15,068 nt of DNA from Dictyocoela muelleri (GCA_016256075.1 SDVU01000328.1:1-15068), one strand, 5' to 3'. Counted from the stretch's first letter, positions 7,936-15,068 are shown. Translations and numbers: made by a program. Notes: a model not told the origin generated them from the sequence alone.

Positions 7936-9438
7936 ATGTCAGAATTCGAATATATAAAAAGTCAAAGAGAAAGAAAATTACTTGTACATCAAGGTATTAT
8001 TTATAATTTAGATAAAAAATAGATGATAAAGAATTATGGAGGTGCCTAGATAAAAAATGCAAAGGTAGAGTAACATTGAAAAATGAAAATATTACAAAGT
8101 CTGGGCAACATAATCATGAAAATGTACAGTATAAAATTGAAATGCTAAAAAATATGAATATATTAAAGAAAAGACAGGCAATATATGGAAAGATCAAATA
8201 AAATAATTAATACTTTCTTTAAAAGATTGCAGTAAAGATGTCATAAAAATGCTTTCATCTGATAGAGTTATAAAAAATTGTTTAAATCGAATTAGAAACA
8301 ATAAATTTGAAAAATTTAAGTTTTAAATTGAAGATATTCTAGAGAGTTTAAAATTAAATATGAGAAATGAAATTTTCATTAGGTATGATTCCGGAATTAA
8401 TGATGAAAATCGATTTATAATTATACAATCTTATTTTCAATTAAATTATCTATATTTATCAAGAGATTGGTTAATTGATAGCACCATTAAATCAGCACCA
8501 TTAAATCAGCAACTTTAAATCAGCACCTTTAAATCAGAACCTTTAAATCAGCACCTTTAAATCAGCACCTTTAAATCAGCAACTTTAAATCAGCAACTTT
8601 AAATCAGCACCTTTAAATCAGCAACTTTAAATCAGCACATTTAAATCAACACCTTTAAATCAGCACTATAAATCAGCACCTTTAAATCAGCACCTTTAAA
8701 TCAGCATCTTTAATCAGCTCCTTTAAATTAGTACCTTTTATTTTTACACAAATAATTACCTTTTAGGAATCTTGTTTGGAAAATCATATCTTCTATTTTT
8801 TAGTATTTAAAAATTTAAGAAAAAAATATCTAAAATTATTCGAAAAATTAAAAATTTCAATTAAAAATCGTCCTAAAAATATAATAATTGACTTTAAAAA
8901 AGATCTTCTGAATGCTTTAAAAATAATTTACCCAGATTCAAATATTTATGGCTGTAAATTTCATTTAGGCTGATCTATATGGCAGAGAATACAATTTCTG
9001 AAACTTTCAAATTTATATTTAAAAAATGAAAAATACAGTGAAATAATTCGAAGATGCATGTGCCTTTCTTTTTTTCCTAATTATACGGTGTTTGAAGATT
9101 TTATAAAATTAAAGAATTTATTTATAAATATGAATTATCAAAGTAATTAATTCCCTTTATTGAATATTTTTAAACTACTTTTATTGGAAAAATATCAGGT
9201 GATACATATATTCAACCACATTTTGTTTTCTATTTTGGTCTTGTTATAATAGAATTTTAAATTGTTTATCACGAAATACTAATACACTTGAGGCTTGTCA
9301 TAGAAATTTGAACAGAAAATAACTATACCGCATTCTAAAATTGCAAGATTCTTACAAATTTTATCAAAAGAAATAGTGAGAGAAAGAATATTAAAAGCTT
9401 ATTCTGGAAGGCAGAATAGAATTAAAAATATTGATTAA
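7936..9438 (+). pseudogene. MULE transposase with N-terminal FLYWCH zinc finger, multiply broken
   Basis: From ATG at 7936 (MSEFEYIKSQRERK) the order of parts is: GIIYNLD, then a TAG; in the next frame LWRCLDKKCKGR at about 8034 and GQHNHEN at 8106, together the FLYWCH finger (W-x-C-x4-C, H-N-H); WLIDSTIKSAP near 8468, the first-Asp strand of the MULE core; a 261-bp minisatellite inserted there; NIIIDFKKDLLNALKI near 8881 and IYGCKFHLG near 8945, which match the IDFE...A...GCxFH signature of MULE transposases; a TGA right after it where relatives have Gln; and RNTNTLEACHRNLN near 9275, the usual NxxE-x2-H block. It has at least three frame changes and several stops besides the repeat expansion. 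It is a long-dead copy of ordinary MULE architecture without a recognisable SWIM finger. Confidence 0.85.
8480..8740. repeat. 14-bp minisatellite inside the MULE transposase gene, about 18-19 units
   Basis: Units follow AGCACCTTTAAATC, with AGCAACTTTAAATC and AGCACCATTAAATC variants, and a few units of 13 bp toward the right. The first two units are exactly AGCACCATTAAATC and lie within the codons for D-S-T-I-K-S-A-P of the transposase core. Fourteen is not a multiple of three, so growth of the array destroys the frame. Confidence 0.95.
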
Positions 9439-9567
9439 AAAAAGGATGCATTTTTGAAAATAATAACTGAAAACTTTATTTTTTTATACTGTGGATATTT
9501 TTTTGCTTTAGATAAAATTCTTAATTGGAAAATAAAATTTGTTTAAAAACTAATTAATTTAAAAAAA

Positions 9568-9598
9568 GCATCAACTCGTCGATCGATGTGTTGATGTT
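9568..9598. repeat. Inner palindrome of the MULE, right (imperfect)
   Basis: GCATCAACTCGTCGATCGAT is followed by GTGTTGATG. This is the mate of 7863-7904 with a few mismatches in one arm. Confidence 0.8.
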
Positions 9599-9633
9599 CT
9601 TTTTTTTGATTTTTATACTTTCGGCAAGTGATA

Positions 9634-9659
9634 ATCAACTCGCCGATCGGCATGTTGAT
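9634..9659. repeat. Terminal palindrome of the MULE, right (imperfect)
   Basis: ATCAACTCGCCGATCGGCAT is followed by GTTGAT. It is the mate of 7805-7834. Confidence 0.8.
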
Positions 9660-9671
9660 GCTAACCGAAAT

Positions 9672-9742
9672 AAAAAAATTAAAAAAAAATAACAAAAATA
9701 AATGAAAAATCTTATAAATTACATGCTGACAACATCAATAGC
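9672..9742. repeat. Right copy of the direct repeat of about 72 bp flanking the MULE
   Basis: It is the mate of 7725-7798. Here the sequence continues without a break into the rest of a SINE copy (to about 9857), so this is the original context and the left copy is the duplicate or remnant. Confidence 0.85.
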
Positions 9743-9857
9743 TACCAACTTGAGATTTGTCACCTACCTTAGTCTTTAGACATCTAGTTCTTGGAGTTGT
9801 AAATTTTATACGTCATTACTAAGCAACTCAGAGGCGTAGCTGTATATGGAATCTTCA
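9717..9857 (-). mobile_element. tRNA-derived SINE-like copy 3 (3' portion only)
   Basis: From the tail ATTACATGCTGACAACATC it runs through GTCTTTAGACATCTAGTTCT and CGTCATTACTAAGC, collinear with the complement of 11300-11434. Similarity ends near AATCTTC at about 9857, where the fold-back hairpin begins. The head with the A and B boxes is missing. Confidence 0.72.
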
Positions 9858-10198
9858 CTTGTTTTTTACCGGGTCTTCATACTCCCACTCAGATTTTTTA
9901 ACCCCGATTGGTAAGAGCATATAAAGTGTTTCTTTTTTTCAAATAGGCTTAAAATAGTGAGATAAACAAATATATAATTAACCCCATTCTAATTCCTCAC
10001 ATTATACTTTATATTTTCCAAAAATGTTGATTTTCATTATTTTTGCAAAACGTAAAGTATAATGAGATGGGATGATATTAATCATATATATCTGTTTAAC
10101 TCACGATTTTCAGCTTATTTTAAATAAGAAACCCGTCTATGTTCTTACTAATTAGAATTTACAAATCATAGTGGAAGTCTAGGAGCCAGTAATAACCT
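9858..10198. repeat. Fold-back hairpin element, two arms of about 165 bp
   Basis: The left arm (TTTACCGGGTCTTC, CTCCCACTCAGATTTTTTAA, GGTAAGAGCATA, TCAAATAGGCTTAAAATAGT, ACATTATACTTTATATTTTC) pairs in order with the right arm read in reverse (TTACTGGCTCCTAGAC, CTTCCACTATGATTTGTAAA, AGTAAGAACATA, TAAAATAAGCTGAAAATCGT, TCATTATACTTTACGTTTTG). The centre is near 10027. About one position in four differs. It has no coding capacity. Its outer ends show no similarity to the GGCTTA-type ends of 5888-6543, so it is a different family. It directly abuts the truncated SINE copy. Confidence 0.75.
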
Positions 10199-10840
10199 TT
10201 ATCTGTAATATTATTGGTCTGGTTTTTACATTTCTTACAAAAATACCAAAAAAATATAGGTGCTAAACTATAAGGCGCTATTCTAGAAAGCCTAGCTTGT
10301 TTGTAGTAACTTCTACACCTCCTAAACCAATCTATACAGGAATATAATCTAAGTCAGAAGATTTATTTTCTATTATACGCCCTTGACAAATAGCCGTTTC
10401 ATAAACTTGAACTAAAATATTTTCACCGCTAATTTTTTTGAAGAAAATTGAAATCTTTTGGTTTTAACTACATTTATAATATTTTTTTGATTTTAAAAAT
10501 GTTTAAAAAATAATTCCCGTGAAATTTTCTATTAGAAAATATTCTAAATTTATTTAGAACCCATATACTACTCCTAAAAATATGTTCATTGGTTTTTTAA
10601 ATTTTCAATTAATGTAGCTTTAGTAATATTGAATTTTACAATGAAAAATTTGTAGTAATGATAAAATGAGTTTAAAAGCGTCATTTCCTTACGTATGATC
10701 ATATTTATTATTGCAATTAAAACCTTTTTCATTATTTAATATTCCATATGATTTCAAGAATTAAACTGTTTGATATTATCAACAAATATATCATCATATA
10801 TTGAAAAGATGTTTATATTCATATGGGTTTGCCATCTTTT
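10199..10840 (-). pseudogene. Possible remains of a second IS1595/Merlin-like transposase
   Basis: On the minus strand a short frame reads YETAICQGRIIENKSSDLDY and then, after a stop, IGLGGVEVTTNKLGF (about 10270-10430). The spacing and GG-x-VE-V-x5-K-x-G-F pattern recall the region around the first catalytic Asp of ISXO2-type transposases (GG-x-VEIDE-x-K-x-G), with the Asp itself replaced. The rest, up to about 10840, holds only scattered similarity and many stops. No ends or target duplication were found. If correct, it is a much older insertion than the Merlin at 2500-3658. The alternative is chance similarity in AT-rich DNA. Confidence 0.3.
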
Positions 10841-10985
10841 ATGTAAAAACTGGAAATTTTTAAAAAAATCAAAAAAAAATAAAAAAATCCCAAATTTTAC
10901 ATAAGCGCTTTTTTTTAAATAAAAATGTATTGTGAAATCACTATATCTTTTATAATTTTTTTGTTTTTGACATTCATTAGGATGA
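10841..10985. other. AT-rich spacer with A tracts
   Basis: It consists mainly of homopolymeric A and T runs (10860-10915), and no feature was recognised. It forms the 5' flank of the next SINE copy. Confidence 0.5.
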
Positions 10986-11434
10986 GAGCCAGGTAACTCA
11001 CTGGTTAAAACTCTTTAATGTAAAATTTAAGTATCGCGATTCGTTTATCCTGACGTCTCTCTTTAATAAATAATTATGGAATGACATTAAACGGTCATGA
11101 CTATATAATTATAGTATAATACAGTTATTCCATTGTGGTATAGCTGATTGAGACTTGGTCTAATATGACAATGCAGCAGAAGGAAGTCTCTTAGGTGTGG
11201 GGATGAGTGCAACGACGCATCTCGACAAAAAGTAATGGAAAAATAAAAATTCATGAAAAGCCACTAATTACCTGTATCCCCCGAGTCATTGTTAAAACGA
11301 AGATTGCGTGTAAATAATTTTTGGGTAGCTTAGGAAGTGACGTATTATTGTAACACCAAGAATCAAAGGTCTAAAGACCAAGTTAGATGAAAACTCTCCG
11401 AGTTGGCAGCTATGGATGTTGTCAGCATGTAATA
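10986..11434 (+). mobile_element. tRNA-derived SINE-like copy 4 (full length, 449 bp)
   Basis: The sense strand opens with GAGCCAGGTAACTCACTGGT, an A-box region two bases off consensus. A T-arm-like block follows about 40 bp later (GCGATTCGTTTATCCTGACG), with the B box eroded. The family body comes next: TCTTTAATAAATAATTATGG, TATAGCTGATTGAGACTTGG, TTCATGAAAAGCCACTAATT, GGTCTAAAGACCAAGTT. It ends at GTTGTCAGCATGTAAT. It is the only copy in plus orientation. No target duplication is obvious, and there is no A tail or clear simple-repeat tail. Confidence 0.78.
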
Positions 11435-11624
11435 TTTTAATATTAACCATTTGGATCAATAAATTTATAGATTTCTTATAAAATGATTAGCAATCAGCAG
11501 TGAGTAGTATAATTACTAAATATAACATCTATGTAATATTGTCTTAATTATTGCATAGGATTAGTCGTTTTGTCTTAAAATAGGAATTAATTTTAATTAA
11601 ATTATAAAAAATAAAATCTTTTTT

Positions 11625-11655
11625 AAAAAAGATGAACATTTATACGATCTTTTTT
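11625..11655. other. Stem-loop just downstream of the RRM gene
   Basis: AAAAAAGAT and ATCTTTTTT form a 9-bp stem around a 13-base loop, 14 bp past the stop codon. It could affect 3'-end formation or simply reflect A/T composition; no function is claimed. Confidence 0.35.
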
Positions 11656-11668
11656 AAAAATCATTTAC

Positions 11669-12283
11669 TTATCTTGACTTATTAAAGCCTCCATTTCTTC
11701 TAAACCTACTTTTAACAACTTTGACACTGACCTTTTCCCCATTGATTTTCAATTCTTCATTTTCCTTCTGCGCTTTCTTCATTAAATCCTCATCGTTAAA
11801 GCTAATCAACATATATCCCTTTTCTTTTGAAACAAACTTAACACGACCTCCTTTGAAACTTTTGACAACATCGGCTGGTTTCGAGTCACCAATACCAGCA
11901 ATCTTCAAATCAAAAGTTCTTCCTGTTGAATTTTGAGAAGTCCCTAAATACTTTCTCTCCGGCTTCGTGTAAAAAACCTTAACCTCCTTATCACCAATCT
12001 TGAGATTATCTTCAGCAATGACTTTAGCCGCTGATCCGCTGGCTTCAAACTCAATAAATGAAAAGCAATTGATTTTGCCCTCAACAATCTTTTTAACGAT
12101 TTTAATCGCCGTTCTAAAGTTAGTATCAGTCATCATTATAATCATGATTCATAAACACGAACCAAGAAATAGACTCATCACTTACATTTTTCCGTACTTC
12201 TCGAGAGCATCAAGGATGCTTCGAAGTATAGTGTCCTCGGCTAAGTCGAAAAGAACAATTTTTCTGTTTCTGGTGTTTCTCAT
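11669..12283 (-). CDS. Two-RRM RNA-binding protein, 180 residues, one spliceosomal intron
   Basis: Exon 1 (12283-12186) and exon 2 (12113-11669) join in phase 2 to give 180 residues. The first RRM spans residues 8-83: RNP2-like KIVLFDL (8-14), helix ILRSILDALEKYGK, strand ITAIKIV straddling the splice junction, RNP1-like NCFSFIEF (48-55) and KEVKVFYTKP. A second, more divergent RRM spans about 99-170: FDLKIAGI, PADVVKSF, GRVKFVSK, KGYMLISF, EKVSVKVV. A basic tail ending RFRRNGGFNKSR follows. RRM pairs bind single-stranded RNA in splicing, mRNA or nucleolar processes; the exact family is not clear. The start at 12283 is preferred because it completes the first RRM, which would lack its RNP2 strand if translation began at the ATG at 12145 inside the intron. 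Base composition is richer in G+C than the flanks and no frame damage is seen, so this is a live host gene, the only one here. It has SINE copies on both sides. Confidence 0.87.
12114..12185 (-). other. 72-nt spliceosomal intron in the RRM gene
   Basis: On the minus strand the donor is GTAAGT (12185-12180), and the 3' end reads TACTAACTTTAG (12125-12114). It is a perfect TACTAAC branch site followed by only five bases, ending in AG. This tight branch-acceptor fusion is characteristic of microsporidian introns. Removing it restores an uninterrupted RRM across the junction (GK-I-TAIKIV); leaving it in gives a stop shortly after the donor. The intron lies 98 nt after the start codon. Confidence 0.87.
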
Positions 12284-12285
12284 TT

Positions 12286-12290
12286 GGGGG
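12286..12290 (-). promoter_or_regulatory. C-rich motif just before the RRM start codon
   Basis: The minus strand reads CCCCCAAATG, with five C's two bases before ATG in a region otherwise nearly free of C. A CCC- or GGG-like motif directly upstream of start codons is a known signal of microsporidian genes, linked to transcription start and very short leaders. This supports the choice of start. Confidence 0.6.
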
Positions 12291-12687
12291 TGATTTTGAA
12301 AATTTTTATTTAAATTTTTAATTTTTGAAACATAATCATTTTGAAACTGTTTTTTGAAAAAATTGATTTTTTTTTGAATGAAAAAATGATTTTTAGATTT
12401 TTAAAGATTGGATTTTTTGAGAGTAATAAATTGATTTTTGATGATGAAAAAATGATTTTAATAAGTCATAGTGAATAAGTTACGAGGAATATTCCCAAAT
12501 TATTGTAAATGATTTAAAGTGTTCAAAAATGATTTTAAAAAATTATTTTGAAAATCAATGTTGTGGGGAATAACTGCAGGATAATATTTTTTTCGAATCA
12601 TTTTTTTTTTGTTGATCATTTTTTTAATCATTTTTTTGTTGTTCATTTTTTTAATCATTTTCGGTTGACCATTTCTTATATATTAAT
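12291..12687. other. AT-rich upstream region with imperfect GATTTTT and AATCATTTTTT repeats
   Basis: Left part: scattered units of AAAAAATGATTTT and TTGATTTTT (12355-12465). Right part: three to four copies of AATCATTTTTTTGTTG and relatives (12595-12665). The short plus-strand frame at 12548-12760 is only these repeats read as Phe and His, not a gene. Part of this region must serve as the promoter of the RRM gene. Confidence 0.6.
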
Positions 12688-13125
12688 ATTAAATGATAAC
12701 GACAATCATAGTTGCCAAGTGAGTTGTTTTCAACCGCGATCTTTGACTTTTAGCTACTAGCATTTCCAGTAAAACGTCAATCCAAACCTACTGGAAATTA
12801 TTTATACGCGATATTCGTTTTATCAGTAACTAATCTGGGTACACGTAATTAAGGGCCTTTCGTTAATTTATTTAAGTTTGACCAGTTTTTTTTGCTGAAT
12901 TACTTACAGATTTATCCCAACAACTAGCAGAGTTCCTTCTGCTTCATGTAAAAAATTAGAACAATTCTTAATCAGCTATACCTTTAACAAATGATATTAA
13001 CACTATATTAATTGACATCTTAATGTCATTCCCTCATTATTTATTAAAGAATGACATCTGCGGAATTCGATCCCCATTCCTTAAATGTTACATTCAAGAG
13101 TGTTAACCACTAAGCTATCTGGCTC
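12688..13125 (-). mobile_element. tRNA-derived SINE-like copy 5 (full length, about 438 bp)
   Basis: The minus strand opens with GAGCCAGATAGCTTAGTGGT, an A box one base off. A B-box region GGGATCGAATTCCGC follows, then the shared body (TTTAATAAATAATGAGGGAA, GGTATAGCTGATTAAGAATT). It ends with CAACTATGATTGTCGTTATC. In the 3' third it is the most diverged of the full copies. Confidence 0.78.
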
Positions 13126-13659
13126 AGAAAAATATAATTGTTTATAAATTATGCCTAAAAAATTTATAACCGTTTTTATGTGTTTAAAAATTATTAAATA
13201 AAGATCAAAAGATTTTTTTTCAGCATAAAAGCATCATTATAGAAATTATTTTTCAAAAAAAGACTATTTAACCCGTAAAAAGGCATGAAATTACTTTATG
13301 TATCAATTTCAATGTAACATCACAAACCATACAGTTTTTAATGTTTTCCAATTCGAGAATATCACGACTATATATATTATAACGATTAATCCATTATTTT
13401 TACATGTATAGTCTTGATAAAGCAAATACGGTGTAGTCCCTGAAAGGGATAATTTTTCGCCTCTAGATCAGGATTTATCGTAATTGGAGTTTTATAAGAA
13501 ATATAATTAAATAATAAAGAGGCAAAAAATCTTCAGAAAAATTGTACAAAAGATTTGAATTTAATTTTTCAAAAACATAAGACAATAAAAATTTTTATGA
13601 AATATAAAATTTTTAAATAATAATTAATATTTAGCAAAAAAATTACTAAAACTTTATTT
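13126..13659. other. Gene-free AT-rich stretch
   Basis: No reading frame of note and no repeat family seen elsewhere in the window. A short palindromic CCCTGAAAGGG lies near 13439-13449. It may include the 3' end of the pogo/Tigger element to the right, but its border could not be located. Confidence 0.5.
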
Positions 13660-14746
13660 TTAAATAAAAAAATCGAATATAGAGCATCCTCTTTTGTACT
13701 TTTCGTAATAAGAAAATTCTAACTCAAATTTAATTTGTATTTTTTTATTTTTTCTGCGTAACTGTTTAACAAAATTTAGTAAATTTCTGGTAGATTGTTC
13801 AAAATCTTTAATATTTATATTGTTTTTCTCTATTAAATTTTCATAATCGCTCGATTCATTTTCTTCATTTAATTCTATAATTATTTCCCCAATAATTCCA
13901 GGCATTTTTTCATTAAGTGTTATTTGAATTTCTACCTTTTCATTACTTTCTTCATTATCTTTATTTTCATTATTTCCTATTTTCATTATCTTCTCTACTT
14001 CCTCCTGTTGTATTGTTTAGAAATTGCTTTATTTTGTGAAAAATTAAATGCTTTTAAAAAAATAATTTAGAATAATTTATATATTAATTTCTTCCCATGC
14101 TAACGCAGATATACTAATAACATCAAAAATCGAAAGTTTTTTTAAAACTTTATTTATATAAATCTCTAAATTTTTCTTGTATATTATAGATTTTATCATT
14201 AAATTTCTGAAATTATCATTAAATGATTTTATAATGCCCTGGTCGCAGGGTTGTATAATTGATGTTGTGTTTTGAGGAAGAAAAATCAATTATATATTTG
14301 AATAATTTTTTTGTGATATGAGAAGAGGCATTGCCAAGAATTAGAGCAATCTTACGGCTTTCTTTAGCCATATTATTATTTATATTTGTTAACCAATTTT
14401 TGAAAATATCTAGGTTCATCCCTGCTCGTATGAAGAATCATATTCTACAGTTCACTTCGATAAATCTATGTTTCTAATTAGCCTAGGATATTTAAACTTT
14501 CTAATTAGTAAAAGTGAAGCTTTTCACCTTTGAAACTGCAGCATAGTAAAATACTTAATTTTTCCTTACGAGCTTTTGAACCTTTACAATTTCATTCTCA
14601 CAAACATAGCTTTTATTTGAAACTGATTTATAAAATAATGCAGTTTCATCACAAGTAATAATATTCTCTGCTCCATATTTACAAATTATTTTTTGCACAT
14701 TGTTCAGAAAAGAAATAGCATATTCTAGGCGCTGCTAAAACTTTAA
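13660..14746 (-). pseudogene. pogo/Tigger (Tc1-mariner superfamily) transposase, DDE_1 type, broken and N-truncated
   Basis: Reading leftward from about 14746: ICKYGAENIITCDETALFYK holds the first catalytic Asp (codon 14648-14650). A damaged stretch follows. Then come MNLDIFKNWLTNINNNMAKE from 14419 and KIALILGNASSH, matching the LLLDNAxxH motif of the family but with Gly (codon 14333-14335) for the second catalytic Asp. FLPQNTTSIIQPCDQGIIKS near 14280 contains the third Asp, and LAWEEI lies near 14085. The left part (13660-13986) is an acidic linker and a Lys-rich end, plausible as the family's variable C-terminus. No N-terminal CENP-B-like DNA-binding domains are found. Breaks include a stop after LVRKN near 14560, a frame overlap at 14219-14289, and a poorly open gap at 13987-14076. 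The Asp-to-Gly change alone would abolish catalysis. Confidence 0.8.
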
Positions 14747-15068
14747 ACTCCTCTAAAAATAAATAAAACAAAATTTTATTTTAAGAAAAACAATTTAAAA
14801 TAAACCCTATTTATTAACCCTTGGGGGTATAATTCCAAAATTTTTAAAAAAATTAATTTTAAAATTAAAAAAAAATGAATTTTAAAATTAAAAAAAAAAT
14901 AATTTTGAAATTAAAAAAAAATTAAAAATTTTAAAATTTTAAAATTTTAAAAATTAAAAAGGCACTGTTTCAATATAAATAATCAACTTTGCAATATAAA
15001 AATTTTAGGAGAGATAAAACTGTAAATTAAAACGAGGGTTATTTTAATGTGGTAACTCCCGTAGTATA
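14747..15068. other. AT-rich right edge with A/T-block palindromes
   Basis: From 14835 to 14960 alternating blocks such as TTTTAAAATTAAAAAAAAAT and AAAATTTTAAAATTTTAAAA can fold on themselves in many registers. No gene is seen. The missing N-terminal part of the pogo/Tigger transposase is not recognisable here. Confidence 0.55.

Larger units (their letters stand above)
7799..9666 (+). mobile_element. MULE DNA transposon with doubly palindromic ends (about 1.87 kb, decayed)
   Basis: The ends read GGCTCGGCATCAACTCGCC on the left and, inward, GGTTAGCATCAACATGCC on the right. Each end holds two palindromes built on CATCAACTCG-NCGATCGN-CGAGTTGATG, one terminal and one about 60 bp inside, giving inverted repeats of about 105 bp. 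Between them lies a broken plus-strand MULE transposase. A Mutator-type element should have an 8-11 bp target duplication; none is seen, and a direct repeat of about 72 bp flanks it instead. The outer pair of palindromes is better preserved on the left than on the right. Confidence 0.82.

Noticed and set aside
8480-8740. A CRISPR-like array
   Set aside because: The 14-bp units are contiguous with no spacers, and the context is eukaryotic. It is a minisatellite.
12115-12145. ATG at 12145 as start of the RRM protein (MIIMMTDTNF...)
   Set aside because: It lies within the intron. Starting there would remove the first strand and helix of RRM1 and ignore a perfect donor, branch site and acceptor.
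11721-12293. Two plus-strand frames of 71 and 97 codons
   Set aside because: They are antisense to the RRM gene, whose minus-strand domains and intron are well supported.
12548-12760. Plus-strand frame rich in His and Phe
   Set aside because: It is a translation of simple AATCATTTTTT repeats running into the SINE tail.
13430-14840. Terminal inverted repeats of the pogo/Tigger element (CCCTGAAAGGGATAAT near 13439 against the complement of 14808-14832)
   Set aside because: The match is weak, near 16 of 23 with gaps, falls in low-complexity DNA, and no flanking TA could be fixed with confidence.

Overview
The window looks like a repeat-choked, very AT-rich stretch of a microsporidian genome, probably a large, transposon-rich one such as Hamiltosporidium or Nosema. 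The main reasons are: one compact host gene with a C-rich motif two bases before its start codon; a short intron whose TACTAAC branch site sits almost on the 3' splice site; and the particular mix of Merlin, MULE/FLYWCH, pogo/Tigger and Ty3/gypsy remains. The organism assignment is inference; no rRNA or marker gene is present.

Layout. 1-345: start of a leftward MULE transposase (FLYWCH zinc finger) that appears inserted in a retroelement. 346-4344: a badly decayed Ty3/gypsy fossil on the minus strand, split by a well-delimited Merlin DNA transposon (2500-3658) with terminal inverted repeats and a perfect 8-bp target duplication. 4573-5065: a 22-bp minisatellite of about 23 units. 5205-5685 and 5888-6543: two fold-back elements; the second has ends like those of the MULE downstream. 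6545-7366: two copies of a tRNA-derived SINE-like family. 7799-9666: a decayed MULE with palindromic ends, carrying a 14-bp minisatellite that seems to have grown out of its own catalytic-domain codons, and flanked by an unusual direct repeat of about 72 bp. 9717-9857: a SINE fragment. 9858-10198: a third fold-back hairpin. 10199-10840: faint traces of another IS1595/Merlin-like transposase. 10986-11434: a full SINE copy. 11669-12283: the only intact host gene, a 180-residue protein with two RRM folds, with a 72-nt spliceosomal intron. 12688-13125: another full SINE copy. 13660-14746: a broken pogo/Tigger transposase. The right edge is AT-rich filler.

How it fits together. Apart from the RRM gene, everything recognised is mobile or repeat-derived. 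Elements sit inside or against one another: MULE against retroelement, Merlin in retroelement, MULE in a SINE tail, fold-backs against SINEs. This gives a relative order of events. The most interesting items are the tRNA-headed SINE family, the palindrome-ended MULE with its matching fold-back element, the minisatellite with a visible origin, and the intron in the RRM gene.
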